Both the position numbers and the translations under genes were made by a program. A DNA stretch of 21,146 nucleotides, taken from NCBI GenBank assembly GCA_014379305.1, contig JACMMB010000119.1, positions 1 through 21,146 on the forward strand. The letters run 5' to 3'. Under the pieces are notes generated by a model. That model saw only the letters and a list, made by a program, of their open reading frames with translations. It ran no database searches and was not told where the DNA came from. Shown in pieces: positions 13,998 through 21,146 of the stretch. The stretch's first letter is position 1; every line of letters begins with the position of its first letter. This stretch comes from Akkermansiaceae bacterium (GTDB lineage: Bacteria; Verrucomicrobiota; Verrucomicrobiia; Verrucomicrobiales; Akkermansiaceae).

Positions 13998-14468
13998 ATG
14001 ACCGCCGCCGCACTTGCCGGAAAAATTCTCGATGCCATGCTGGGGCATCTTGGCCTTGCCGCTGAAATCGAAGTGCAGGATACGCCGGATGGTCCCTGCC
14101 TGCAGATTTTTTCCTCGGAGAAAGACGCCATCATCGGCACCGACGGTGATCGCCTTGACGATATCCAATATCTCGTCAACCGCATCCTCCGCCGCCAGAT
14201 GCCGGACGCCGTGCGCATCAAAGTGGATTGCGAACACTTCCGCTCGATGCAGGAAGACCACCTTCAGGACGAGGTGCGGGAGATGATCGAGTTGGTCAAA
14301 TCACAGGGCAAAACCTACCGCATGCGACCCCTCAACGCATATTATAGACGACTTGCATATAACGTGATTGCGGAGGATGGCAATATCATGGCCTCATCCC
14401 CTTCCGGCGATGACCGGCTGAAACGGATCAGCATATCCGCGAAAAATCCCCAGACTTCCGATTCATGA
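13998..14468 (+). CDS. KhpB/Jag-like RNA-binding protein with KH and R3H domains
   Basis: 156 aa. A KH-like domain (about 5-80) carries IIGTDGDRLDDIQYLVNRIL, the equivalent of the Jag GKRGxTLDALQYL loop. An R3H domain (about 85-147) contains RPLNAYYRRLAYN and ends SPSGDDRLKRISI, the standard Jag ending. KhpB/EloR proteins bind RNA and, in Gram-positive bacteria, influence cell elongation and division. Two oddities: the Jag-N domain is absent, and the R3H signature R-x3-H reads R117-x3-Y121, so the hallmark His is Tyr. jag often sits beside yidC, but here it heads an operon with doxX, thioesterase and flavoprotein genes. The stop and the next start overlap as ATGA. A strong promoter directly abuts the ATG. 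Confidence 0.9.
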   Translation: MTAAALAGKILDAMLGHLGLAAEIEVQDTPDGPCLQIFSSEKDAIIGTDGDRLDDIQYLVNRILRRQMPDAVRIKVDCEHFRSMQEDHLQDEVREMIELVKSQGKTYRMRPLNAYYRRLAYNVIAEDGNIMASSPSGDDRLKRISISAKNPQTSDS

Positions 14469-14938
14469 AAAAATTCTTTTTCGATTGCGGCACTCGTGAT
14501 GCCACCGCCTCCCTCGCGCTGGTTTTCCTGCGTATCACCATCGGTTTGATGATCCTGATCGGCCACGGCCTGTCGAAAATCCAGAACTTCGCAACCCTCA
14601 AGGACAAGTTTCCCGTGCCGGACTTTTTCCCCCTGAAATACATGTCTCCGCCGGTCAGCCTGATTGCGACAATTGGTGCCGAAGTCCTTGCGCCGGCTTT
14701 GATCGTCATCGGACTATGCACCCGCCCCGCCGCTTTCATTCTAGCCTTTGCAATGACCGTCGCGGCCTTCGATGTTCTGCATTCCCAACCGTTTTTCTAT
14801 GCGCCTCCCAAGGTGCTTGTCGCAAAAGAGCTGGCCATTATGTATTTGCTTCCCGCCGTCGCCATTCTTCTCGCCGGTGCGGGCCAATACTCCGTTGATA
14901 GTTCCTTTTATAAGGACGGCAAACGCCGAAAATGGTAA
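14465..14938 (+). CDS. DoxX family membrane protein
   Basis: 157 aa with four predicted membrane helices (about 17-35, 63-82, 86-104, 119-140). ALVFLRITIGLMILIGHGLSKI and the later GAEVLAPALIVIGLCTRPAAFILAFAM are the DoxX/MauD-type pattern. DoxX proteins are small integral membrane proteins; the name comes from a subunit of an archaeal thiosulfate:quinone oxidoreductase, but most bacterial members have no proven activity. The C-terminus is basic (KDGKRRKW), so it likely faces the cytoplasm. The gene overlaps the R3H gene by 4 bp (ATGA) and the thioesterase gene by 7 bp, indicating translational coupling. The neighbouring COG2509 flavoprotein may suggest a redox role, which is inference. Confidence 0.9.
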   Translation: MKKFFFDCGTRDATASLALVFLRITIGLMILIGHGLSKIQNFATLKDKFPVPDFFPLKYMSPPVSLIATIGAEVLAPALIVIGLCTRPAAFILAFAMTVAAFDVLHSQPFFYAPPKVLVAKELAIMYLLPAVAILLAGAGQYSVDSSFYKDGKRRKW

Positions 14939-15291
14939 TTCCGGAGATGGATACCCACCATTTAGTCCTTCCCGGCGATCTCAATCACTATGGCTCACTC
15001 TTCGGTGGCCGTCTGCTTTCCTGGGTCGACGAAGCCGCTTGGATCGCCGCTTCCATCGAATTCCCCCACTGCCAGCTCGTCACCATCGCACTTGATAAAG
15101 TCGAGTTTCGCCACGGGGTTCGCGATGGCAGCATTCTCAAAATCAACTGCCGGCAATCCCGAAAAGGAAAAACCTCCGTCACATATCAAGTCGTGGTGAC
15201 TGACGAAAAAAACTCTCCGACCAACCCCATTTTCACCACTCACATCACCTTCGTCTCGGTGAATGATCAGGGTGAGAAGCGGCCCATATAG
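14932..15291 (+). CDS. Acyl-CoA thioesterase, hotdog fold (YciA-like)
   Basis: 119 aa, a single hotdog domain. The N-terminal block LVLPGDLNHYGSLFGGRLLSWVDEAA contains the N18...GG26...D33 arrangement seen in the YciA/BFIT group, where the Asp and the Asn position the water and the thioester. VEFRHGVRDGSILKI and VTYQVVV complete the core sheet. The family hydrolyses acyl-CoA to free acid and CoA in the cytoplasm as a hexamer; chain-length preference cannot be read from sequence. It is shorter than most YciA proteins, having little after the last strand. The start overlaps doxX by 7 bp; an in-frame ATG at 14947 is an alternative that keeps the whole domain. The next gene starts 3 bp beyond its stop. 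Confidence 0.88.
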   Translation: MVIPEMDTHHLVLPGDLNHYGSLFGGRLLSWVDEAAWIAASIEFPHCQLVTIALDKVEFRHGVRDGSILKINCRQSRKGKTSVTYQVVVTDEKNSPTNPIFTTHITFVSVNDQGEKRPI

Positions 15292-15294
15292 GAA

Positions 15295-16896
15295 ATGGCG
15301 GGAATGTTTCACACTCTCGACATCGTTCTCCCGCTGGAACTATCGGAAAACGCCGAGGCGCGCAAAAACGCAATCGCCGGGGTGTTGAATATCGAGCCAA
15401 CCCGGATCCAGGGTGTGAAGCTCCGAAAGCACTCCATTGATGCACGCCAGCGGCTCGTAAAAGTTCAACTTCGGCTGGAGGTCGCTGTCGATGAACCGCT
15501 TCCCGATGATCCAAAGCCCGTATGGACGGCACCATCGCTTTCCAAAAAAGCAAAGCGCGTCCTCATCATTGGCGCCGGTCCTGCCGGTCTATTTGCCGCG
15601 CTTCGATGCCTCGAACTTGGCAACAAACCCATCATCCTTGAACGTGGGAAAGACGCTTCCGCCCGCCGCTTCGATCTCGCACCTATACTCCGCGAGGGAA
15701 AGGTGATCGAGGACTCGAATTACTGTTTCGGCGAAGGCGGAGCCGGCACTTTTTCCGATGGCAAACTCTATACCAGAGCGACCAAGCGCGGTCCGGTTGC
15801 TGAGATCTACCGCATCCTTGTCGCCCACGGCGCGCCGGAACAAATACTCACCGACGCCCATCCACATATCGGATCAAATCTGCTTCCAAACGTCGTCAAG
15901 GATCTCCGCCAGTCCATTCTCAACCATGGCGGCGAAGTCCATTTCCAAGCAAAAGTCACCGGTTTGCTCATAAAAAATCACCAGATTGAAGGAGTCACCA
16001 CCGCTGATGGCCGTGAATTTCCCGCTGACGCTACGATTCTCGCTACCGGTCATTCCGCCCGCGATATTTATCAGCTCCTCGCTGATAGGAAAATCCTGAT
16101 GGAACATAAAGCTTTTGCCATCGGCTTCCGCATTGAGCACCCGCAGCCCTTTATCGACCATCGCCAATACCACCTCGCGGAAGGACAAGCACGCCACCCT
16201 TTGCTTCCCGCCGCCCGTTACCGTCTCGCCACCAAAATCGATGATCGGGGCGTCCATTCTTTCTGCATGTGCCCCGGCGGGTGGATCGTTCCGGCGGCAA
16301 CGGCGAACGACCAAATCGTCGTCAACGGGATGTCCCTCTCCCGTCGCGACTCCCCTTTCGCCAACTCCGGCCTCGTCACCACGATTGAAGAAGGGGATAT
16401 CGCCCATTTGATTCCCCGGCACGGCATCATGGCGGGCATCGCATTTCAGGAGAGCCTTGAGCGCTCGGCGAAAGTCGCCGGTGGAAACAAGGAATTCGGG
16501 CAGATCGCCCCCGCCCAACGCGCAGCCGATTACCTCGCCGGAAAAATTTCCGCAGATCTACCGGAAACATCGTACTTTCCCGGCTTGCACCCGGCCCCCC
16601 TTCACGAGCTGCTGGCAAAGCCCGTTACCGCCCGCATTCGCCAAGGCATGAAGCTATTTGATCGCCAGATCGTAAACTACGCCTCCTCCGAAGCGCTGCT
16701 GCTTGGCTTCGAAACCCGCACCTCATCACCTCTCCGGATTCCCCGTGATGCGCAAAGCCTGCAACATCCTGAAATCCGAAACCTCTACCCCTGCGGCGAA
16801 GGTGCTGGCTACGCCGGCGGTATCGTTTCCGCTGCTCTGGACGGGCTGAAGGTCGCCTCCGCCATACCCCAATTCAGGGATTCTGGTAACCGATGA
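15295..16896 (+). CDS. FAD-dependent oxidoreductase, COG2509 family
   Basis: 533 aa. Residues 1-80 form a small N-terminal domain (HTLDIVLPLELSENAEARKNAIA), characteristic of this family, before the Rossmann motif VLIIGAGPAGLFAAL (89-103, G93-x-G95-x2-G98). The middle carries EDSNYCFGEGGAGTFSDGKLYTR (about 141-163) and ILATGHSARDIY (about 252). The C-terminal FAD-binding block is GEGAGYAGGIVSAALDG. The family is widespread but has no established substrate; it is annotated as an uncharacterised FAD-dependent dehydrogenase. It is the last gene of the R3H-doxX-thioesterase operon, 3 bp from the preceding stop. An alternative start, ATG 15304, has AGGA 10 bases upstream, a better translational spacing than the first ATG. 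Its 3' end overlaps the convergent TIGR02588 gene by 23 bp. Confidence 0.93.
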   Translation: MAGMFHTLDIVLPLELSENAEARKNAIAGVLNIEPTRIQGVKLRKHSIDARQRLVKVQLRLEVAVDEPLPDDPKPVWTAPSLSKKAKRVLIIGAGPAGLFAALRCLELGNKPIILERGKDASARRFDLAPILREGKVIEDSNYCFGEGGAGTFSDGKLYTRATKRGPVAEIYRILVAHGAPEQILTDAHPHIGSNLLPNVVKDLRQSILNHGGEVHFQAKVTGLLIKNHQIEGVTTADGREFPADATILATGHSARDIYQLLADRKILMEHKAFAIGFRIEHPQPFIDHRQYHLAEGQARHPLLPAARYRLATKIDDRGVHSFCMCPGGWIVPAATANDQIVVNGMSLSRRDSPFANSGLVTTIEEGDIAHLIPRHGIMAGIAFQESLERSAKVAGGNKEFGQIAPAQRAADYLAGKISADLPETSYFPGLHPAPLHELLAKPVTARIRQGMKLFDRQIVNYASSEALLLGFETRTSSPLRIPRDAQSLQHPEIRNLYPCGEGAGYAGGIVSAALDGLKVASAIPQFRDSGNR

Positions 16897-17263
16897 CCTC
16901 GCACTTCAACGTCGTAGGATCGATTCCCGCTTTGAACAGCACCGCCCCGTGGCGTTCCGCGTCAATCGGGATAAAGTCGAGTTTTAGAGTCGCCGACTGA
17001 TGAGACGATCCATCCATTGCGGCAACCTGGACTTCAACGCCTGCCGCGACACTATGACCGCTGTTTTTAACAGAAACCGGAACTCTGACCCATGAGTCCG
17101 CGGCAGTTGCCTTTCCCAAGTTCACTTCAAGCACCGGCGGGCCTGACTTGCGTTGCAGCGCGCCGACAATGAGATAGCCGATAGTTCCGATTGTAACCAA
17201 CAGACTGACCCCGAAAACGCACCATTCGAGCGGGTTCTTGTGATTGGTTTCGGGATCATTCAT
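16874..17263 (-). CDS. TIGR02588 family protein, single membrane anchor
   Basis: 129 aa. One N-terminal membrane helix (about 14-36, EWCVFGVSLLVTIGTIGYLIVG) is followed by a soluble domain of about 90 residues. This looks like an immunoglobulin-like beta sandwich: VRVPVSVKNSGHSVAAGVEVQV, DFIPIDAERHGAVLF, ending EVIGYQNP. Length, topology and the V-x-V-x-N-x-G pattern fit TIGR02588, a family usually found beside TIGR02587, as here (24 bp downstream). The soluble domain is expected outside the membrane. Function unknown. It is one of the few genes in the window with a proper Shine-Dalgarno sequence (AAAGGA, 8 bases before the ATG), in keeping with translation from an internal position in an operon. 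Its end overlaps the convergent flavoprotein gene. Confidence 0.72.
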   Translation of the reverse strand: MNDPETNHKNPLEWCVFGVSLLVTIGTIGYLIVGALQRKSGPPVLEVNLGKATAADSWVRVPVSVKNSGHSVAAGVEVQVAAMDGSSHQSATLKLDFIPIDAERHGAVLFKAGIDPTTLKCEVIGYQNP

Positions 17264-17271
17264 AACGGTTT

Positions 17272-17277
17272 TCCTTT
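17272..17277 (-). promoter_or_regulatory. Ribosome binding site of the TIGR02588 gene
   Basis: AAAGGA on the minus strand, 8 bases before the ATG ending at 17263. It is notable because almost no other gene here has a Shine-Dalgarno motif. It confirms the start of this gene. Confidence 0.6.
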
Positions 17278-17287
17278 AGACATTTCA

Positions 17288-18139
17288 TCAGGAGACTTGG
17301 AGCAACAGCCTTCCTGCGGAGGCTCCCAAAGCAGCAGGAAACCCCAGAATCACAACACTCGACAAGCAAACTCCCATTGTTTCACCGTCAAATTGCCCAA
17401 AAAACCATAGCGAGCCAGCCGAGGCGAATAGAGCGACCGCATACGTAGTGACAATTCCCCTTGTTCTTAATGCGAGCGATTCAGCATCCACATGTTTTTT
17501 CGCACCCCTGAAATCCGAGAAATGCAGAATCAGCCACACCAGCAGCAGAGTCATCAACGCGATCGTGAGCAGGCGTAAAGGCGGGATCTCTATTGCCAGC
17601 ATCACAACCTCCTCCGTCGGCGCCATCGTCGCGGCGAAAAGCACGGCTCCGCAGAAGGCGACCGCAACTTGAGCCAGATATTTACTTCCCGACTCCGGAG
17701 CCTCGCTTTTTCCGCTATCCTCACCTTCCGATCCTCCCAGATGCGCCGTGCCCACCGAGACACCGATCGCGATGGTCATGCCTTCCATTACGATCTTCCC
17801 GAGGTTTTCCAGCCACTGCGACTCGCCGGAAATCCGACCGGTCAGCCACAATATCAAGGCACTCAACACAAGACCGATTCCAATTTCCTCAACCGAGTCA
17901 ATCGCCACTTCCCACCAGGATGCGTCCCTGCGGAGGCCTGCAAAACGATTGTAAAGCAGCAGCAATCCGTAGGTTACAAGAACATACAGAAGCATCCTCC
18001 AAGGATGGATTAGAAAACCCGCCCACCATACTTCCATGGTGAAAAGCAGAGGCACCGAAAACATCAGCCCACCCGCAATCCCGCGGCCGTATTCTTGCAG
18101 CGATTCCCATACGCTGCGCTGGTGGCTGAAATCGATCAT
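17288..18139 (-). CDS. TIGR02587/DUF2391 family integral membrane protein
   Basis: 283 aa with about seven membrane segments in two clusters, separated by an acidic loop (about 135-153, GGSEGEDSGKSEAPESGS). The N-terminus has GRGIAGGLMFSVPLLFTMEVWWAGF (18-42). Two helices each carry a buried Glu pair: E84-E85 (DSVEEIGIGL) and E176-E177 (APTEEVVMLA). These features and the adjacent TIGR02588 gene fit the TIGR02587 (DUF2391) family of unknown function. The repeated EE helices suggest an internal duplication and perhaps metal or proton binding, which is inference. It is the first gene of a two-gene operon and diverges from cardiolipin synthase over 123 bp. The ATG has no Shine-Dalgarno. Confidence 0.75.
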   Translation of the reverse strand: MIDFSHQRSVWESLQEYGRGIAGGLMFSVPLLFTMEVWWAGFLIHPWRMLLYVLVTYGLLLLYNRFAGLRRDASWWEVAIDSVEEIGIGLVLSALILWLTGRISGESQWLENLGKIVMEGMTIAIGVSVGTAHLGGSEGEDSGKSEAPESGSKYLAQVAVAFCGAVLFAATMAPTEEVVMLAIEIPPLRLLTIALMTLLLVWLILHFSDFRGAKKHVDAESLALRTRGIVTTYAVALFASAGSLWFFGQFDGETMGVCLSSVVILGFPAALGASAGRLLLQVS

Positions 18140-18262
18140 CGGTGGGTTCAGTTCACCGACATCAGGATATTCCTACAATGATTATTTTGAAGCCGGTCCA
18201 TCCCGGATTTCTTTGCCCTTGGCGACAGGCGGCAAAACCTGTGGCATAAACATCCGCACTAA

Positions 18263-19771
18263 ATGACAGCTTCCGATCAACCTCAGCCTGAAAATCCACG
18301 CGCCAGAAAATTCTCCAGAATCCGCGTTTATTACAGACGCCGCCGCCGTCGAATCATCGCCGCTTTCGTGATTCTCGCACACATCGCCGGAGGACTCACC
18401 TCGGTGGAGGCAATCATGCAGACCCGCACTCCCCAAGGCGCGGTCGCTTGGGCGATTTCACTGAACCTCTTTCCCTACGCCGCCGTCCCCGCCTACTGGA
18501 TTTTCGGTCATACTGAATTCGATAGCTATCAGGCGGTGCGCCGGCTGAATGCGGAGAAGTTCGAACCCATTCGTATGAAAATCGGCAAGTCCATCGCCTC
18601 CAGCGGGCTTCGTGACGATCCGGTTGATCCGCTCGGAAAAATGCTGGAATCGCTGGCAAATTTCAGTTTCACGAAACAGAACCACACGGAACTGCTCATC
18701 GACGGCGAAGAAACCTTCGCCTCCATGCTCCAAGCCATCGATGGGGCCGAAAAATATATCCTCTTTCAAACTTATATCCTCCGCCACGATACGACGGCCC
18801 GAAAGTTCCAGCGCAGCCTCATCGCCAAAGCCAGGGCCGGAGTGAAAGTGCGGGTGCTTTACGACGAAATCGGCTCCCTCGGCCTCGATAAGAAATTCGT
18901 GAGCGAGCTTGCGGCCGCCGGGGTCGAGATAACCCCGTTTTCCACCAACCAACGCGATGGCCGCAAGTATCAGCTTAACTTCCGCAATCACCGCAAGATT
19001 CTGGTCATTGATGGCAAAATCGGTTTCTCGGGCGGCCTGAACATCGGCGGGGAATATCTTGGCAAGCACGAGAAACTCACTCCCTGGCGCGATACCCACA
19101 TGCGCGTCTCCGGCCCGGCCGCCATGATGCTCCAGCTACCCTTCGCCGAGGACTGGTATTGGGCGGCGGGAGTCGTTCCCGAGGATCTCGATTGGACTGC
19201 CAGGCCCAGCGATGAAAATGGCCAATCAACCGTTCTCTGCCTGCCGACCGGCCCCGCTGATTCGATGGAAACCTGCGGACTTTTTTTCCTCGCGGCGATC
19301 AATAGCGCCAAGGAGCGGCTTTGGATCGCCACCCCGTATTTTGTCCCTGATGATCAGATCATCTCGGCCCTTAAACTTGCCGCAATGCGTGGCGTGGATG
19401 TCCGCATCATCGTCCCCGGAATCAACGACAGCACCTTGGTGTATTACTCATCGGCTTCGTATTTGGACGAGATTCAGGAAGCCGGAATTCGTGCCTACCG
19501 CTTTCAAAAAGGCTTCCTGCACCAGAAAACCATGCTCATCGATAACGAATTTTCCATCGTCGGCTCCGCAAACATGGACAACCGCTCCTTCCGCTTGAAC
19601 TTCGAAATCATCCTGGCGGTTAAAGACAAGGATTTCGCCACCGGGATGCGGGAAATGTTTGAAACCGACTTCTCAAACTCCACGGAAATCAAACCCAGGG
19701 AATTGGCCAAAAAACCGTTCTCCTTCCGGCTTGCGTCCCGCGTTTCGCGATTGCTCGCTCCAATCCAGTAA
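18263..19771 (+). CDS. cls: Cardiolipin synthase, phospholipase D family
   Basis: 502 aa, matching ClsA-type enzymes. It joins two phosphatidylglycerol molecules into cardiolipin and glycerol at the membrane. The N-terminus is Arg-rich (YYRRRRRR) with two membrane segments (about 31-50 and 59-80, TPQGAVAWAISLNLFPYAAVPAYW, the usual Cls hairpin). Two PLD catalytic HKD motifs are intact: NHRKILVIDGKIGFSGGLN (H243, K245, D250) and LHQKTMLIDNEFSIVGSAN (H420, K422, D427). Each is followed by the expected G-S/G-G-x-N stretch. Neighbours are the divergent TIGR02587/88 pair and the exbB gene 133 bp downstream; neither implies an operon. The ATG has no Shine-Dalgarno; a CATAAA box lies 12 bases upstream. 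Confidence 0.96.
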   Translation: MTASDQPQPENPRARKFSRIRVYYRRRRRRIIAAFVILAHIAGGLTSVEAIMQTRTPQGAVAWAISLNLFPYAAVPAYWIFGHTEFDSYQAVRRLNAEKFEPIRMKIGKSIASSGLRDDPVDPLGKMLESLANFSFTKQNHTELLIDGEETFASMLQAIDGAEKYILFQTYILRHDTTARKFQRSLIAKARAGVKVRVLYDEIGSLGLDKKFVSELAAAGVEITPFSTNQRDGRKYQLNFRNHRKILVIDGKIGFSGGLNIGGEYLGKHEKLTPWRDTHMRVSGPAAMMLQLPFAEDWYWAAGVVPEDLDWTARPSDENGQSTVLCLPTGPADSMETCGLFFLAAINSAKERLWIATPYFVPDDQIISALKLAAMRGVDVRIIVPGINDSTLVYYSSASYLDEIQEAGIRAYRFQKGFLHQKTMLIDNEFSIVGSANMDNRSFRLNFEIILAVKDKDFATGMREMFETDFSNSTEIKPRELAKKPFSFRLASRVSRLLAPIQ

Positions 19772-19864
19772 GGCTGAAATGGGTTTCACATCCTGAAGCA
19801 ACTTCTGGAAAACTCCGGCCTGCTGCCTGCGTATTTTCCGTATCCCGCGCTAAGTTCCCAATGC

Positions 19865-19892
19865 TTGCAAAGGCTATGCCAGACGTTACACT
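19865..19892 (+). promoter_or_regulatory. Candidate promoter of exbB
   Basis: TTGCAA, a 16-bp spacer and TACACT end 12 bases before the exbB ATG, each hexamer matching consensus at four of six positions. The predicted leader is about 6 bases long, too short for a Shine-Dalgarno, and none is present. Confidence 0.35.
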
Positions 19893-19904
19893 GATCTGAA
19901 TTAA

Positions 19905-20753
19905 ATGAAGTGCCTCACCTTCTCAACCGCAGCGATGTGCTGCGGTATCATCAACGCCTCCGCGCAGGATGCAGCATACTCCGCCTCCGCCGCCGGCACA
20001 CCTGCGGAGAAAAACTTCCTTGAGATTTTCGCCTCCGGGGGCATTGCGATGTATCCCCTGCTGCTGCTTTCAATCATCCTGGTCATTTTCATTCTGCTAT
20101 TCCTCGTAACCATCCGGCGCAACGCGGTCGTCAGCGATAAATTCATGAACGCCGCGGAGGTCATGATCCGCCGCCGCGATTACCACGGCCTCATCGCCTA
20201 CTGTCACAAGCAGAACGAGTGCATCTCGCGGATTACCCAGAAAGCCCTCGATTTCCTCACGAAAAATCCGTCCGCGCCCTTCATGGAAGTCCGCAGCATC
20301 GCGGAGGCCGAGGGCTCCCGCCAGGCGGGCACGCTGACTTCCCGGATCACGTATCTGGCCGACATTGCCGCGATCGCACCGATGGTCGGCCTCCTCGGGA
20401 CGGTCCTGGGAATGATCAAATCCTTCATCCACATTTCCGGTGGCAGTGCCCAGGGCGTCCGCCAGATGGAGCTTGCCGCCGGAGTATCCGAGGCTCTGGT
20501 CGCCACCGCCTCCGGCCTCATCATCGCCATACCGGCACTGACATTTTACTCACTTTTCCGCGGCCGCGTGTTTCGCCACATTGCCGAGCTGGAGGCTGCG
20601 GCCGCACACCTCATGGCCATCCTGAACGGCCAGATCGATCGCCAGCCCGCCGCTCCAGGCTATCTTTCCCAAAGCCGCGCGCGTGGCGATGACTTCGCCA
20701 TGCCGACCCCATCGCCACTCGGCGCCGAACGCCCGGATCTTCACGGAATTTGA
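19905..20753 (+). CDS. exbB: MotA/TolQ/ExbB proton channel family protein
   Basis: 282 aa. A cleavable signal peptide (about 1-20, ending ASA) precedes three membrane helices (about 46-70, 150-174, 194-218), the ExbB/TolQ topology with a large cytoplasmic loop between the first two. The channel helices carry the polar Thr residues of this family: T166 (GLLGTVLGMI) and T201 (ALVATASGLIIAIPA). With ExbD it uses the proton gradient to drive TonB-dependent uptake or Tol-like envelope work. The signal peptide and a longer N-terminus are common in ExbB outside the gammaproteobacteria. The C-terminal tail (about 248-282) is Pro-rich and disordered. exbD starts 10 bp downstream, forming an operon. 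No tonB is seen before the window ends, so ExbB against TolQ is decided only by general similarity. Confidence 0.9.
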   Translation: MKCLTFSTAAMCCGIINASAQDAAYSASAAGTPAEKNFLEIFASGGIAMYPLLLLSIILVIFILLFLVTIRRNAVVSDKFMNAAEVMIRRRDYHGLIAYCHKQNECISRITQKALDFLTKNPSAPFMEVRSIAEAEGSRQAGTLTSRITYLADIAAIAPMVGLLGTVLGMIKSFIHISGGSAQGVRQMELAAGVSEALVATASGLIIAIPALTFYSLFRGRVFRHIAELEAAAAHLMAILNGQIDRQPAAPGYLSQSRARGDDFAMPTPSPLGAERPDLHGI

Positions 20754-20763
20754 AAATCGATAC

Positions 20764-21146
20764 ATGAAATTCAATCGCCACCTGCCGGCTCCGGCACCCA
20801 TGAATCTCGTGCCGATGATCGACGTGCTGTTCCTGTTGCTCGCCTTTTTCATCATCTCCTGGCAGTTTTCCCAATCCGAAACCGAACTCTCGGTATCCGT
20901 GCCAACGGCTCAGGAAGGGGCGGAGCCGGAGCGCCAGCGCGGCGAGATCGTCATCAATATCCTCGATGATGGAACCATCCGTATCGAAGGAGCCACCGTC
21001 GATCTCGAGCAGTTGTACGAAAAGCTCGCGACGATCGCCGCCCAGTTTGAAAATCAGGCGATCCGGATCCGCGGTGACGGCAATGTGGAGTATCAACACA
21101 TTGTCGAGGTCATCGATACCTGCCAAAAAGCCGGCATCTGGAACAT
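20764..21146 (+). CDS. exbD: Biopolymer transport protein ExbD/TolR (3' end missing)
   Basis: Partial: 127 residues are visible and the frame is still open at the window edge. A short cytoplasmic N-terminus leads into NLVPMIDVLFLLLAFFII, the single membrane helix with the invariant Asp (D20) that takes part in proton movement in ExbD/TolR. The periplasmic domain follows (ELSVSVPTAQEG, then GEIVINILDDGTIRIEG, and an AIRIRGDGNVEYQHIVEVID strand-helix unit typical of TolR/ExbD). It partners the ExbB protein encoded 10 bp upstream. The start has no Shine-Dalgarno; coupling to exbB translation is likely. Confidence 0.9.
   Translation, partial: MKFNRHLPAPAPMNLVPMIDVLFLLLAFFIISWQFSQSETELSVSVPTAQEGAEPERQRGEIVINILDDGTIRIEGATVDLEQLYEKLATIAAQFENQAIRIRGDGNVEYQHIVEVIDTCQKAGIWN

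Overview
The window looks like chromosomal DNA from a member of the Verrucomicrobiota, probably Verrucomicrobiales-like. The grounds are a PEP-CTERM exported protein, a large planctomycete/verrucomicrobial-type cytochrome protein (PSCyt1-DUF1549-LamG-DUF1553) paired with a Tat-exported DUF1501 protein, a diverged RNA polymerase omega subunit, and an almost complete lack of Shine-Dalgarno motifs. This placement is inferred from gene content only. I saw no phage, transposase, integrase, tRNA, rRNA or CRISPR.

Layout. 30-896 (-) is a PEP-CTERM protein. Its upstream region carries tandem hairpins, two further inverted repeats and, at 1239-1448, ten tandem 21-bp units built from alternating inverted AAGGTG/CACCTT arms. 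This array ends 14 bp from the polA stop codon. polA (1463-4261, -) is full length with all three domains. Divergent from it is a two-gene operon: the PSCyt/LamG protein (4392-7613) and a DUF1501 protein (7622-9079). A KefB/C-like cation:proton antiporter (9085-10893, -) diverges from a UspA protein (11027-11485, +), which abuts phosphate acetyltransferase (11486-12553, -). Then come smpB and rpoZ (-) and a DUF3147 membrane protein (-).

13998-16896 (+) is a compact operon: KH/R3H RNA-binding protein, DoxX protein, hotdog thioesterase and COG2509 flavoprotein. It converges on a TIGR02587/TIGR02588-type membrane protein pair (-). Cardiolipin synthase (18263-19771, +) follows, then exbB and the 5' part of exbD, cut by the window edge.

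Most genes are housekeeping: DNA repair, ribosome rescue, transcription, acetyl-phosphate metabolism, phospholipid synthesis and envelope energisation. The most unusual part is the 0.57-kb intergenic region 897-1462. The 21-bp palindromic array there encodes a similar K-V-x-[AT]-P heptapeptide on both strands and keeps four of six reading frames open. The PEP-CTERM leader next to it can fold into two alternative hairpin arrangements. A second theme is that several genes have a -10-like box 6-7 bp before the start codon, which suggests leaderless mRNAs.
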